Assembly (NCBI RefSeq): GCF_019075875.1
Contig: NZ_JAHOOZ010000001.1
Coordinates: forward strand, 5,150,001-5,214,000
Source: Novosphingobium sp. G106
Lineage (GTDB): Bacteria > Pseudomonadota > Alphaproteobacteria > Sphingomonadales > Sphingomonadaceae
Reading direction: 5' to 3'
Length of the DNA stretch: 64,000 bases
Positions 24,425-33,973 of this stretch are shown here, piece after piece (position 1 is the stretch's first letter; the number at the start of each line of letters is the position of its first letter). Below the pieces are notes generated by a model, which was given only the letters and a program-made list of their open reading frames with translations, was not told the DNA's origin and made no database searches. Both the position numbers and the translations under genes were made by a program.

Positions 24425-25551
24425 TCGCGCCGACCGTCTCCGGGCAGGCAGCGCCCGATTGGGACCGCTTCGCCCAGTGGCGGCTCTGGCCCGCGCGCCT
24501 TGCCCTGCTCGCGCTCATCCTCCTTCTCGTCGCTTCTGCCCTGGTGCCGATCCGCGGCGGCAAGACGACGGTGAAGACCCAGGGCTTCGTCGAGAACGTC
24601 GCCGGCACAAAGGGCGCCGAGCGCAAGCGGGACGACGATCTCGCGCTCTATGACGTCGCCATCGCTCGCATCTCCAAGGGCGAGAATTACTACGACTTCA
24701 TCGCGCAGGAGCATCGCAAGGCCGACTATCCGGTACGGCCCGGCCTCGCCGTGCGATTGCCGACGCTCGCCTATCTCGATGCCTGGCTTGGCCTTCCCGG
24801 GCAGATTGCCGCCGCGCTGGTTTTGCTCGCCGCGACGATGCTCGCCTGGTGGCGCCGGCTGGGTGAAGACCCGGGCGGACGGAAGAAGCGCGTGCTCGCC
24901 ATGGCGTTCCTCTTCGTCGGCACTTCACTCGGGCTCAATCGCTACTTCTTCGTGCTGCATGAACTCTGGTCAGGAATGCTGCTGGCGCTGGCCTTCGGGC
25001 TCCACAGGCCGGGCCGGAAATGGGGTTGGGCGCTTGCCGCGACTGCGCTCGCCGTGGCGATCCGCGAGCAGGCGCTCCCCTTCATCCTTCTGATGGCGGC
25101 CATGGCCTTCTGGCGGCGCGACACGAAGGAAGGCGTCGCCTGGGCCGGGTTGGCCGTGGTTTTCCTCGGCTTTCTGGCCTGGCACCTTTCGATCGTCGCC
25201 GGGCTGGCGCAGCCGGGGGATCGGACGGGCGCGTCCTGGATGGCGCTCCGCGGGCTGTCGGGCTGGCTGTCGAACGTCGCGCTCTCCAGCAATTTGCGCT
25301 TCCTGCCCCATTGGCTGGCGGGCCCGGCGCTGATCCTGATGGTGTTCGGTTGGACCGGGTGGAAGTCGCCGGCGGGAACCTTCGGCACCTTCCTTTACCT
25401 CGGTTACGGCCTCGCCTTCATGATCATCGGAAGGCCCGACAACTACTACTGGGGGGCGATGATAGCGCCGGCAATGTTCCTTGGCCTCGCCTTCATGCCG
25501 CAGGCCCTGAGCTCGCTGACAAGAGCGGCTTTCCCCAAAGTAATTGCGTAG
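24421..25551 (+). CDS. Polytopic membrane protein, possible GT-C-like
   Basis: 376 residues from a TTG overlapping the ubiB stop; no better start lies nearby. About eight to nine predicted spans, for example ARLALLALILLLVASALVPI, then GQIAAALVLLAATMLAW and later IMVFGWTGW. Between spans 1 and 2 is a soluble loop with DDLALYDVAIARISKGENYY, an acidic patch of the type found in GT-C glycosyltransferases. No firm family. It is in tight coupling with ubiB and lies 28 bases before coaBC, so it travels with this operon; the role is unknown. Confidence 0.7.
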   Translation: MIAPTVSGQAAPDWDRFAQWRLWPARLALLALILLLVASALVPIRGGKTTVKTQGFVENVAGTKGAERKRDDDLALYDVAIARISKGENYYDFIAQEHRKADYPVRPGLAVRLPTLAYLDAWLGLPGQIAAALVLLAATMLAWWRRLGEDPGGRKKRVLAMAFLFVGTSLGLNRYFFVLHELWSGMLLALAFGLHRPGRKWGWALAATALAVAIREQALPFILLMAAMAFWRRDTKEGVAWAGLAVVFLGFLAWHLSIVAGLAQPGDRTGASWMALRGLSGWLSNVALSSNLRFLPHWLAGPALILMVFGWTGWKSPAGTFGTFLYLGYGLAFMIIGRPDNYYWGAMIAPAMFLGLAFMPQALSSLTRAAFPKVIA

Positions 25552-25579
25552 TAACCACAGTGGATGCAAAAGCGCGCCG

Positions 25580-27154
25580 ATGACAACGCCTCGCATACTG
25601 CTGGTGGTCGGTGGCGGGATCGCCGCTTACAAGTCCTGCGAACTCGTCCGCCTGATCCGCAAGGGCGGGGGCGAGGTGACCTGTGTGCTGACCGATGGCG
25701 GCGCCAAATTCGTCACGCCGCTGGCTCTGGCCGCGCTCAGTGAGAACCAGGTGCACACCACGCTCTGGGACCTCAAGAACGAGGTCGAGATGGGGCACAT
25801 CCAGCTTTCGCGCGCGGCAGACCTCGTCGTCGTCTGCCCGGCGACGGCCAACATGCTCGCCAAGATGGCTTCGGGCATCGCCGACGATCTCGCCACCACG
25901 CTGCTGCTCGCCACCGACAAGCCGGTGATGGCGGTGCCCGCAATGAACGTACGCATGTGGCAGCACGAGGCGACCGTGCGCAACGTCCAGGTACTGCGCG
26001 ATGCCGGGGTCGACGTGATGGAGCCCGACGAGGGCCCGATGGCCTGCGGCGAATACGGCGCCGGCCGCTTGCCCGAGCCGCAGGCGATCTGGGCGCGGAT
26101 CGCGGCTTACTTCGGGATTGAAGTGCCGCTGGTCGCGCCGCCGGTCTACTATGGCGCCGAGCCGGAGGAAGAGGAGTCCGAGTCTGAAGGCAGCGGCCTC
26201 GGCGGGCTTTCCTCCTCGATGATCCTGCGTTCGAAGAAGAAGTCCGCGCCGCTCGGCGACGAACCGCCTTTCGACGATACGCAGTTCGCCGATCCCGCCT
26301 TCCTCCCGCCGCTGCCGTTGGAAGACACCCCGCCGCTCGACCTCTCGGGGCCGCTGCTGGTGAAGAAGGGCAAGGCGCGTGCCGCGCCGCCGACCGATGC
26401 CGAGGCGATCAACCATCTCGTCTCGCAGCATGGCGACGCGCATGCGCCGCAGCCGTTCGGCGAGGATCCGTTGGACGGTCAGCCCGACTTCGAAACCGAT
26501 CCGGCGCACCGTCCGCTTTTCGGCAAGCATGTCCTGATCACCGCCGGGCCGACGCACGAGCCGATCGATCCGGTGCGCTACATCGCCAACCGTTCGTCGG
26601 GCAAACAGGGCTATGCCATCGCCGCCGCTGCCGCCGCGCTGGGCGCGCGGGTGACGCTGGTCTCCGGCCCGGTGACCTTGCCGACGCCGCGCGGGGTGGA
26701 CCGGATCGACGTCGAAACCGCGCAGGAAATGGCCGACGCGGTCAAGCAGGCGCTGCCTGCCGACGTCGCGGTGATGGTCGCCGCGGTGGCCGACTGGCGG
26801 ACCAAGACTTTTGCCGATGAGAAGATCAAGAAGCGCGGCTCGGCCCCGCCGGCGCTGCTGCTGACCGAGAACCCCGATATCCTCGCAAGCGTCTCGGCCA
26901 GTCCCAAGCGGCCGAAGCTGCTGATCGGCTTCGCGGCCGAGACCGAGAACGTGATCGACAACGCCATGGACAAGCGCAAGCGCAAGGGCGTCGACTGGAT
27001 TGTCGCCAACGACGTTTCGGGGGACGTGATGGGCGGCTCGGCGAATACCGTGCATATTGTCACCGCGGCCGGCGTCGAAGACCTTCCGGAAATGCCCAAG
27101 GAAGATGTAGGGAGGGCCATCGTCGAAAGGATTGCCCTTGCACTCGCAAAATAA
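25580..27154 (+). CDS. coaBC: Bifunctional CoaBC with a long acidic linker
   Basis: 524 residues, against about 400-430 usual. CoaC half (1-183): flavin-binding [42 protein letters not shown] and [13 protein letters not shown]. CoaB half (about 312-524): [24 protein letters not shown] opening with [10 protein letters not shown], and [12 protein letters not shown]. Between them lie about 128 residues rich in Glu, Asp and Pro with no known fold (EEEESESEG, then [14 protein letters not shown]). The enzyme joins cysteine to phosphopantothenate and decarboxylates the product for coenzyme A. dut overlaps its end. Confidence 0.95.
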   Translation: MTTPRILLVVGGGIAAYKSCELVRLIRKGGGEVTCVLTDGGAKFVTPLALAALSENQVHTTLWDLKNEVEMGHIQLSRAADLVVVCPATANMLAKMASGIADDLATTLLLATDKPVMAVPAMNVRMWQHEATVRNVQVLRDAGVDVMEPDEGPMACGEYGAGRLPEPQAIWARIAAYFGIEVPLVAPPVYYGAEPEEEESESEGSGLGGLSSSMILRSKKKSAPLGDEPPFDDTQFADPAFLPPLPLEDTPPLDLSGPLLVKKGKARAAPPTDAEAINHLVSQHGDAHAPQPFGEDPLDGQPDFETDPAHRPLFGKHVLITAGPTHEPIDPVRYIANRSSGKQGYAIAAAAAALGARVTLVSGPVTLPTPRGVDRIDVETAQEMADAVKQALPADVAVMVAAVADWRTKTFADEKIKKRGSAPPALLLTENPDILASVSASPKRPKLLIGFAAETENVIDNAMDKRKRKGVDWIVANDVSGDVMGGSANTVHIVTAAGVEDLPEMPKEDVGRAIVERIALALAK

Positions 27155-27608
27155 CATCCCGGTTCTGGTCAAGCGGCTGGAGCATTTCGAAGGGCTGGAA
27201 CTGCCGGACTACGCCACCGATGGCGCCGCCGGGATGGATGTGCTTGCGGCCGAGGACGTGACCCTGGCGCCAGGCGCGCGCCATGCCGTCGCCACCGGCC
27301 TCGCCGTCGCGATCCCGCCCGGCTACGAAATCCAGGTGCGGCCGCGCTCGGGCCTCGCGCTCAAGCACGGCATCACCGTGCCCAACACCCCCGGCACGAT
27401 CGATTCGGACTACCGCGGCGAGCTCAAGGTCATCCTGATCAACCTCGGCGCCGCGGACTTCGCCGTACGCCGCGGCGACCGCATTGCGCAACTGGTGCTT
27501 GCCCCCGTGGTGCGTGCGACTTGGCTCAAGGTAGACGAGCTCGACGAGACGCTGCGCGGCGAGGGTGGCTTCGGCTCGACCGGCGGGGTGGTCTCGCTGG
27601 GAAGCTGA
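27132..27608 (+). CDS. dut: Deoxyuridine triphosphatase (dUTPase)
   Basis: 158 residues; TTG 27132 or TTG 27138 within the coaBC 3' end. The five trimeric dUTPase motifs: [46 protein letters not shown], and the C-terminal P-loop-like GEGGFGSTG. It hydrolyses dUTP to dUMP, keeping uracil out of DNA and feeding thymidylate synthesis. The overlap with coaBC is a frequent arrangement. Converges with dnaE2. Confidence 0.96.
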   Translation: MPLHSQNNIPVLVKRLEHFEGLELPDYATDGAAGMDVLAAEDVTLAPGARHAVATGLAVAIPPGYEIQVRPRSGLALKHGITVPNTPGTIDSDYRGELKVILINLGAADFAVRRGDRIAQLVLAPVVRATWLKVDELDETLRGEGGFGSTGGVVSLGS

Positions 27609-27615
27609 CCGGGGA

Positions 27616-30600
27616 TCAGTGAAAGTCGCGCGACTTGGGTAGCAGCCGCACGTTGCGCGGATGTCCTCCGGTGCGCGGCGGCGGTTCCTCGCGGCCGCGC
27701 GGGTGCTGTGGGTGGAGGAATTCGTCGGCGCGGCTGAGCAGCGGGTTGGCGTCGTGCAGCTCGGATAGGCCGCCGAGCACATCGGTACGGTCGATGATGC
27801 GGCTGGTCATCACGTGGATCACCCCCTCGCGGCTGCGTTGTAGCTCACCTTCGACCTGCATCAGGCGAGAGGCCATCACCTCGCGACGGAAGCGCTCGAA
27901 CTGGCGCGCCCACATAATGACGTTGGCGATGCCGGTCTCGTCCTCGAGCGTGACGAAGATCGCATTGCCCTTGCCCGGCCGCTGGCGGACCAGCACAATT
28001 CCGGCGACAGTGACCCGCGCCCCGGCCTTCGCCTTCTGCAGATCGGCGCAGGTGAGGATATTCTCGCGCGCGAAGACCGGGCGCAGGATCGCCATCGGAT
28101 GCTGCTTCAACGAGAGCCGCGTGGTCTGGTAATCGGCCGCGATCTGCTCGCCCAAGGTCATCGCGGGCAGCGCGATCTCGGGTTCCTCACCCAGTTCACG
28201 CGCTTGGGCATAGTCGAACAGCGGCAGTGCATCGGGCGGTGTCCGCCTTGCCTCCCACAATGCCGCGCGGCGGTCCATGGCGATCGAGCCGAAGGCATCG
28301 GCATCCGCGAGCAGACGCAGCCCGCGCTGCGGCAGGTTACCGCGCCGCGCCAATTCCTCGACGCTGGCGAAAGGTGCGGCCTCGGCGATGGCATGGGCCC
28401 ATTCCTTACGGAAGCCGCCGACCTGCCGCATGCCCAGCCGCAGCGCGAGCGCACCGTCGTCGTCGCGCGGTTCGAGCGTGCAGTCCCAATGTGAATGGTT
28501 CACGTCGACGGGGCGGACCTCGACGCCGTTCTCCCGCGCATCGCGGACGAGCTGTGCCGGGGCATAGAAACCCATCGGCTGCGAATTGAGCAGCGAGCAG
28601 GTGAACACCGCCGGATGGTGGCACTTGATCGAGGCCGAGACGTAGACGAGCCGGGCGAAGGACAGCGCGTGGCTTTCGGGAAAGCCGTAGGAGCCGAAAC
28701 CCTTGATCTGGTCGTAGCAGCGCTGGGCGAAGTCGCGCGGATAGCCGCGTTTGGCCATGCCTTCGATCATCTTGCCTTCGAACTCGTGGATCGTGCCGAC
28801 ATTGCGGAAGGTCGCCATGGCGCGGCGCAGCTTGTTCGCTTCGGCGGGAGTGAAGCCCGCGGCGGTGATCGCCAGCTTCATCGCCTGTTCCTGGAAGATC
28901 GGCACGCCGAAGGTGTAGCCGAGCAAACCTTTCAGTTCGTCGGGATCGTGTGGTGGTGCGGGTGAGGGATATTCGACCGCCTCCTCACCGCAGCGCCGTC
29001 GCAGATAAGGATGGACCATATCACCCTCGATCGGGCCGGGCCGGACGATGGCTACCTGCACGGTCAGGTCGTAGAGATTCCTCGGTTTGAGCCGCGGCAG
29101 CATGTTCATCTGCGCGCGGCTCTCGACCTGGAAGACGCCCAGGCTCTCGCCCTTGCACAGCATGTCGTAGACTGCCTCGTCGGTGGAATCGATGTCGACC
29201 TCCAGCGAGTGTTCGCCGAGATCGTGATCCTTCATCAGCTTGAAGCTCTTGGCGATGCAGGTCAGCATCCCCAGCGCCAGCACGTCGACTTTCATCAGGC
29301 CGAGCGTGTCGATGTCGTCCTTGTCCCATTCGATGAAAGTGCGGTCGTCCATCGCGGCGTGATGGATCGGTACGGTTTCGTCGAGCCGGTCTTCGGTCAG
29401 GACATAGCCGCCGACATGCTGCGAAAGATGTCGCGGGAATTTGAGGATCTGCTGGACGAAATGGTTGAGCCGGCCGATCTCGGGATTGTCGGGATCGAAG
29501 CCGGCGTCTGTCAGCCGTTTCTTCTCGTATTCCGAGGCATAGCTGCCCCAGACCGTGCTCGACAGGCGCGCGGTGACGTCCTCGGATATTCCCAGTGCTT
29601 TGCCGATCTCGCGCACCGCACTGCGTGCGCGATAGTGGATCACGGTGGCGGCAATGCCGGCGCGGTGGCGGCCGTAGCGTTCGAAGACGTACTGCATGAC
29701 CTCCTCGCGTCGCTCGTGCTCGAAATCGACGTCGATGTCGGGCGGCTCGCGGCGTTCGTCCGAAACGAAGCGTGAGAACAGCAGGTCGTATTTTTCAGGA
29801 TCGACCGAAGTGACGCCGAGCAGGAAGCAGACGATCGAATTGGCTGCGCTGCCCCGGCCCTGGCAGAGGATCGGCGGCTTCTGGCTCCGTGCGAAGCGGA
29901 CCAGATCGTAGACCGTGAGGAAGTAGTAGGCATATTTCTGCTTGCGGATCAGCCAGAATTCGTCGGCCATCAGCTTGCGCACCTTGGGTGGTAGCGGGTT
30001 GCCATAGCGTGCCAATGCCGCAGTCTTCACCAGATGGATGAGGTAAGGCAGCGGTTTCCAGCCGGGAGGCACCGGCTCGTGCGGATATTCGTATTTGAGA
30101 TCGTCGAGCGTGAAGGCGATCCGCGAAAGGAAGCGCTGGGTTTCGACAATTGCTTCGGGGCAGGCGGCAAAGAGGCGCGCCATTTCGGCGGGCGCCTTCA
30201 AATGCCGCTCGCCATTGGCTTCGAGCTGCCTGCCGGCTTCGGCGATGGTCGTGCCCTCGCGGATACAGGCCATCACGTCATGAAGCTGGCGGTTTTCCGG
30301 GGCGGCATAGAGCGCGTCGTTGGTGGCTATGAGCGGCACCCCGGCGGTTCTGGCAATGGTCTGCAGCCGGGTGAGGTGGCGTGCATCACAACCGCTGCGC
30401 AGCATTGAGGCCCCCAGCCAGACGCGGCCCGGGGCGTGTCGCACAAGCCGCTTGAGCAGTGGCGGCAGGCCAGGAGGCTGGACCAGCTTCAAAGGGGGAA
30501 TCGGCTCGTCGTCGAAATATTCGGCCGGCTTGGGATGCGGCCGCTGTGGGGTCGAAGTGGATTCGGGCAGGACGATCAGGAGCAGGTCCTGGTGGAAGGT

Positions 30601-30984
30601 CAGCAGATCCTCGATCCCCAGGATGCAGTCGCCCTTCAGTGCGCGCATGTTGCCACGCGAAAGCAGGCGGGTGAGGCGGCCCCAGCCGTAGCGTGTGGTC
30701 GGGTAGGCGAGGATGTCGGGCGTGCCATCGACGAAGACCAGCCGTGCGCCGACGGCAAGACGGAAAGGGGGTAAGGTTATGCCCGCCAACTTGGCGTTTT
30801 CGCGTGCGTCCTTCAGAGCCTTGTGTGCCCGCACCACGCCGGCAACGGTGTTGCGATCGGCGATCCCGATGCCCGTCATGTGCAGTTCCGATGCTTGCCC
30901 GACCATGTCGGACGGTTGCGAGGCCCCATGGAGGAACGAATAATTGGTCGCCGCTCCCAGTTCGGCGAAGGCGGGCTCGTTCAT
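27616..30984 (-). CDS. dnaE2: Error-prone DNA polymerase DnaE2 (ImuC)
   Basis: 1122 residues from ATG 30984, whose ATGA overlaps the imuB stop. C-family polymerase: N-terminal PHP domain (FAELGAATNYSFLHGASQPS), palm with the catalytic acids in DIDVDFEHERRE, CQGRGSAANSIVCFLLGVTS, and a C-terminal OB fold. It ends before the tau-binding tail of DnaE1. Known: DnaE2 does lesion bypass and causes DNA damage-induced mutation, together with ImuA and ImuB. It is last in the imuA-imuB-dnaE2 operon, so LexA control is inferred. Confidence 0.96.
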   Translation of the reverse strand: MNEPAFAELGAATNYSFLHGASQPSDMVGQASELHMTGIGIADRNTVAGVVRAHKALKDARENAKLAGITLPPFRLAVGARLVFVDGTPDILAYPTTRYGWGRLTRLLSRGNMRALKGDCILGIEDLLTFHQDLLLIVLPESTSTPQRPHPKPAEYFDDEPIPPLKLVQPPGLPPLLKRLVRHAPGRVWLGASMLRSGCDARHLTRLQTIARTAGVPLIATNDALYAAPENRQLHDVMACIREGTTIAEAGRQLEANGERHLKAPAEMARLFAACPEAIVETQRFLSRIAFTLDDLKYEYPHEPVPPGWKPLPYLIHLVKTAALARYGNPLPPKVRKLMADEFWLIRKQKYAYYFLTVYDLVRFARSQKPPILCQGRGSAANSIVCFLLGVTSVDPEKYDLLFSRFVSDERREPPDIDVDFEHERREEVMQYVFERYGRHRAGIAATVIHYRARSAVREIGKALGISEDVTARLSSTVWGSYASEYEKKRLTDAGFDPDNPEIGRLNHFVQQILKFPRHLSQHVGGYVLTEDRLDETVPIHHAAMDDRTFIEWDKDDIDTLGLMKVDVLALGMLTCIAKSFKLMKDHDLGEHSLEVDIDSTDEAVYDMLCKGESLGVFQVESRAQMNMLPRLKPRNLYDLTVQVAIVRPGPIEGDMVHPYLRRRCGEEAVEYPSPAPPHDPDELKGLLGYTFGVPIFQEQAMKLAITAAGFTPAEANKLRRAMATFRNVGTIHEFEGKMIEGMAKRGYPRDFAQRCYDQIKGFGSYGFPESHALSFARLVYVSASIKCHHPAVFTCSLLNSQPMGFYAPAQLVRDARENGVEVRPVDVNHSHWDCTLEPRDDDGALALRLGMRQVGGFRKEWAHAIAEAAPFASVEELARRGNLPQRGLRLLADADAFGSIAMDRRAALWEARRTPPDALPLFDYAQARELGEEPEIALPAMTLGEQIAADYQTTRLSLKQHPMAILRPVFARENILTCADLQKAKAGARVTVAGIVLVRQRPGKGNAIFVTLEDETGIANVIMWARQFERFRREVMASRLMQVEGELQRSREGVIHVMTSRIIDRTDVLGGLSELHDANPLLSRADEFLHPQHPRGREEPPPRTGGHPRNVRLLPKSRDFH

Positions 30985-32531
30985 GGGAACAGGCCGTGGA
31001 CGTACCAGTCGGGGTGTTCGGCTTCCGCGCCGTAGAGGCCGTGGCGGAACAGCCAGAAGCGGTGGCCGGTCTCGTCCTCGACGCGGTAGTAGTCGCGGGT
31101 GAGGCCGGGGTTGTCGGTATGCCCACCGCGGCGGCGCCACCATTCGGCGGCGATCCGTTCGGGGCCTTCCTGGTACAGGACGCGGTGCGCCTTGTTTTTC
31201 CAGGTGAACTGTCGCGGCGGGCCGTCGGGGATGGAGTCCATCACCCTGACCTTCTGTGGCGGGTCGAGCAGCACTAGCGGGCGTAGCGGCGGCTCGGTTT
31301 CGCTGACCTCAAGCCAGCTTGAGGTTTTCTTCTTGACGTCAAGAGGCCATAATTTTCCGGCCCTTTCGGGCATGTGGCTGTTGCCCGCCGCGAAGCGGCG
31401 CACGCGGGCCGGGCCGTGGCGCACGGCCAGCCGATCGAGCAGCGGACCGATCTCGCCCGGCCGCCGCCGCTCGGCTTCGAGTGGTGCTTGCGCTTCGGCC
31501 AGGGCTTCGCTGTGCGGTACCGCAAGGTCCACGCTGTCGTAGCCGAAGCCCGGATCGAGTGGGTCGGCGAGGCTGTCGATCCGTTCGCGCAGGAGGCGCT
31601 GGACCAGCGCGGGATCGCGGGTCGGCGCGCCGGTCTCGACTTCCAGCCGCGCGACATGGCCGTCGCTGCGGTGCAGCCGGGCGACGAAACGGCGGCCGCC
31701 TTCGCCGCGCTCGGCAAGCTGCAGGGCAGCGCGTTCGAGCAGCATCTCGATCACTTCGAGCACGTCGTCGCTGCGGCCGATCGGCTCGGCGAAGCGCTGT
31801 TCGGCAAAGACCGCGTCCTGCCAGGGCTGGGGCACGAGATGCGCGTCCTCCTCCGCTAGCAGCCGTGCGAGCTGTGTGGTCAGCGCAGCGCCGAAGCGAG
31901 CGGCGAGCACCTTGCGTGGCAGGGGCACGAGATCGCCGATCCTGCGAAAGCCTGCGCGGCCCAGGGCGTGCCGCGTCTCGGGCTCGACCTCCAGCGCAGC
32001 GATGGGCAGCGCCTCCACGCTGTCGCCACCATAGCGGACGAGCGCACGAGCCGCGGGCACGGTGTCGGCAAGGGCGGCGTGGACGGTCAGGCCCTTTGCC
32101 GCGATCTCAGCGGCGAGACTGTCGCGCAGCGCATCCTCGCCGCCACGCAGATGCGCGCAGCCGGTGACGTCGAGGACGACGCCCTGCGGCGGATCGAGTT
32201 GGACACTGGGCGTGTAATCGTCGCAGCGTCGTGAGAGCCGGTCGAGGAAGGCGAGATCGCCGTCCGGATCGTGCGGGAAGGCCGCGAGTTCGGGTACGCA
32301 GCCGCGCGCGTCGGCGAGCGCCTGACCCACCTCCAGTCCAAGCCGCAGCGCCTCAGGATTGAGCGCGGCGATGCGCAACGCCCCGCGCTGCTTCTCGATC
32401 AGTACGAAAGGCTGGCCGGTCGGCGCGCGCCCTTCACGGACCAGCCGCTCCGCCGGCAGCCAGGGCAGGTAGAGTGCCAGGTAGCGGCGCCGGGTTTCTG
32501 ACGAGAGCTTCGCGAAAAGAGACTGTGTCAC
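30981..32531 (-). CDS. imuB: ImuB, Y-family polymerase-like protein of the mutasome
   Basis: 516 residues from GTG 32531, preceded by CTGGAG at a good distance; the open frame reaches further up but without homology. It begins SETRRRYLALYLPWLPAERL as in ImuB. The Y-family fold is present, but the catalytic acids of active polymerases are not where expected, as usual for ImuB, which serves as a beta-clamp-binding hub. The C-terminal region ends DWYVHGLFP. Its first 98 bases overlap imuA in another frame. Confidence 0.93.
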   Translation of the reverse strand: MTQSLFAKLSSETRRRYLALYLPWLPAERLVREGRAPTGQPFVLIEKQRGALRIAALNPEALRLGLEVGQALADARGCVPELAAFPHDPDGDLAFLDRLSRRCDDYTPSVQLDPPQGVVLDVTGCAHLRGGEDALRDSLAAEIAAKGLTVHAALADTVPAARALVRYGGDSVEALPIAALEVEPETRHALGRAGFRRIGDLVPLPRKVLAARFGAALTTQLARLLAEEDAHLVPQPWQDAVFAEQRFAEPIGRSDDVLEVIEMLLERAALQLAERGEGGRRFVARLHRSDGHVARLEVETGAPTRDPALVQRLLRERIDSLADPLDPGFGYDSVDLAVPHSEALAEAQAPLEAERRRPGEIGPLLDRLAVRHGPARVRRFAAGNSHMPERAGKLWPLDVKKKTSSWLEVSETEPPLRPLVLLDPPQKVRVMDSIPDGPPRQFTWKNKAHRVLYQEGPERIAAEWWRRRGGHTDNPGLTRDYYRVEDETGHRFWLFRHGLYGAEAEHPDWYVHGLFP

Positions 32532-33183
32532 GGTTCCACTCCAGGGTGATCGAAAGCCCCTCGCCCCCACCGCGGCGGCGTAGCAGGGTGAGGGCGAAGG
32601 CGGGAAAGCCGGGAGCGCTAGCAGCCAAGGGCTGTGACGGCGCAGCGGCGACCTGCCAACGGGTGTGTGCGGCGCTGGGTGCTGGCGGGGCGGCGGAGCG
32701 GGTGAGCAACACCATGGTCTCGCTTTCAGCCCCGGCCAGCGCCAACCGCCGTGTCGCCGTAAGATCGAGCAGCGGTTGCTTGCCATGCAGTTCGAGCAGC
32801 ACTGCGGCGGCGGCGCCGTCGCGCACGCAGTCTAACCCCGCGCGCAGCAGAGCCTTGCCGTCGCGGAGTGCGAGCAAGGTTACGGCGTCGGGATCGACGC
32901 CTAGTTCGACGAGCCCGGGGCCGTAGGGCAGGCCAAGTGCGTCGTCCTGCCGCGCCCAGATCAGCGGCCGGGCGTCGAGATCGCGCCGCAGCCGGGCGAC
33001 CAGCAGGGCGAAGCCTAGAGCGCCAGCGACATCGATCGGATCGGCTGCATGGAATTCGTGTAGACCATCGGCGCGCAGCCCGCCGTCGAGGGCGTTGTCC
33101 AGCCGCGGCTCGCCGAGCGGAACGAGCCCCATGGGCTGCGGTGCCGTCGGCTGCGAAGTGAACAAAGGCAGATCGAGTCGCAT
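32434..33183 (-). CDS. imuA: ImuA, RecA-like mutasome subunit
   Basis: 249 residues from ATG 33183; an in-frame ATG at 33132 is the alternative, because the first start has no clear ribosome-binding site and sits 3 bases from the LexA box. RecA/SulA-like fold: GLVPLGEPRLDNALDGGLRA, DGLHEFHAADP, and PLIWARQD. The Walker A loop is degenerate, as usual in ImuA. It works with ImuB and DnaE2 in induced mutagenesis. The 3' end overlaps imuB by 98 bases. Confidence 0.92.
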   Translation of the reverse strand: MRLDLPLFTSQPTAPQPMGLVPLGEPRLDNALDGGLRADGLHEFHAADPIDVAGALGFALLVARLRRDLDARPLIWARQDDALGLPYGPGLVELGVDPDAVTLLALRDGKALLRAGLDCVRDGAAAAVLLELHGKQPLLDLTATRRLALAGAESETMVLLTRSAAPPAPSAAHTRWQVAAAPSQPLAASAPGFPAFALTLLRRRGGGEGLSITLEWNRDTVSFREALVRNPAPLPGTLPALAAGGAAGP

Positions 33184-33185
33184 TT

Positions 33186-33200
33186 GTTCATCATATGTTC
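33186..33200 (-). promoter_or_regulatory. LexA (SOS) box of the imuA operon
   Basis: GTTC at 33186-33189, seven bases, GTTC at 33197-33200: a perfect alphaproteobacterial LexA site GTTC-N7-GTTC (GAAC-N7-GAAC on the coding strand), two bases upstream of the imuA ATG. This matches the known SOS control of this cassette in alphaproteobacteria. Confidence 0.93.
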
Positions 33201-33248
33201 TTTTTGTGGGAGAGTCAGCAAGCTTAGACCCTCCTCATCTGCGAAGGA

Positions 33249-33593
33249 TCAGAACGCGGCTTCCCATTCCGCTTCCTTGAAGCCCACCAGCAGCCCGCCC
33301 GGATATTCGACCACGGGCCGCTTGATCGCGCTGGGGTTGGCCGCCATCACTTTGACCGCCTTGGCAGCATCAATGCCGTCCTTGTCCGCGTCGGGCAGTT
33401 TCTTGAAAGTCGTGCCCGCACGGTTGAGCACTTTTTCCCAGCCGGCCTTGTCCACCCAACCGGAAATCCGCGCCGAGTCCGTGCCCTGCTTCTTGTAGTC
33501 GTGAAAGGTGTAGGCGATGCCCTTGGCGTCGAGCCAGGTTCGGGCCTTCTTGACCGTGTCGCAGTTGGGAATGCCGTAGAGGGTAACGCTCAC
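33249..33593 (-). CDS. ArsC/Spx-family reductase (YffB-like)
   Basis: 114 residues. Thioredoxin-like ArsC fold: LYGIPNCDTVKKARTWLDAK with a single N-terminal Cys, and the C-terminal IKRPVVEYPGG where Arg-Pro-Val is characteristic. It lacks the other Cys of true arsenate reductases and matches the small YffB-type group, possibly glutathione-dependent thiol reductases. Overlaps the upstream monooxygenase gene by 4 bases. Confidence 0.88.
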   Translation of the reverse strand: MSVTLYGIPNCDTVKKARTWLDAKGIAYTFHDYKKQGTDSARISGWVDKAGWEKVLNRAGTTFKKLPDADKDGIDAAKAVKVMAANPSAIKRPVVEYPGGLLVGFKEAEWEAAF

Positions 33594-33907
33594 GTATCGG
33601 GCCTTTCGAAGCGGTGGACGCGCGGGCTGTCGCAGGAGAACAGCGTGTAGTCCTGATAATAGTCAGCCCGGCCGCGGCGCTGGATCTTCGCGTGATCGGG
33701 ATGGCTGCCCCAGGCGTGGACCGCCGCCTCGCTCGACCATTCCGAAATGGCCACGACCTCGCCATCTTCGGCGGTGTAGCTCTTGAACGATAGGAAGCCG
33801 GGCTGGCTGCGCGCCAGGGCCTCCATGCGGTCGGCGTCGGCGGCATAGGCCTTCGCGTCGATATTCGGATGCTTGCGGTTGCGGAAGACGGCCAGGAACA
33901 TGGCCAT
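33590..33907 (-). CDS. Antibiotic biosynthesis monooxygenase-like protein
   Basis: 105 residues from ATG 33907 (or 33901). ABM ferredoxin-like fold: FLAVFRNRK at the start, [20 protein letters not shown], then [20 protein letters not shown] and [20 protein letters not shown]. Such dimeric proteins include IsdG-like haem oxygenases and quinol monooxygenases; the substrate is unknown. In an operon with the ArsC-like gene, divergent to aroC. Confidence 0.85.
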   Translation of the reverse strand: MAMFLAVFRNRKHPNIDAKAYAADADRMEALARSQPGFLSFKSYTAEDGEVVAISEWSSEAAVHAWGSHPDHAKIQRRGRADYYQDYTLFSCDSPRVHRFERPDT

Positions 33908-33973
33908 GCCATAGCCGCTCCCGCCGAGCGACGGGAGTGGACTTTTTCCCCTATACGCGACAAAGCGCGAGCC

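Noticed and set aside
32532..32786. Longer imuB N-terminus
   Set aside because: Residues upstream of GTG 32531 are antisense-like low-complexity sequence lying within imuA.
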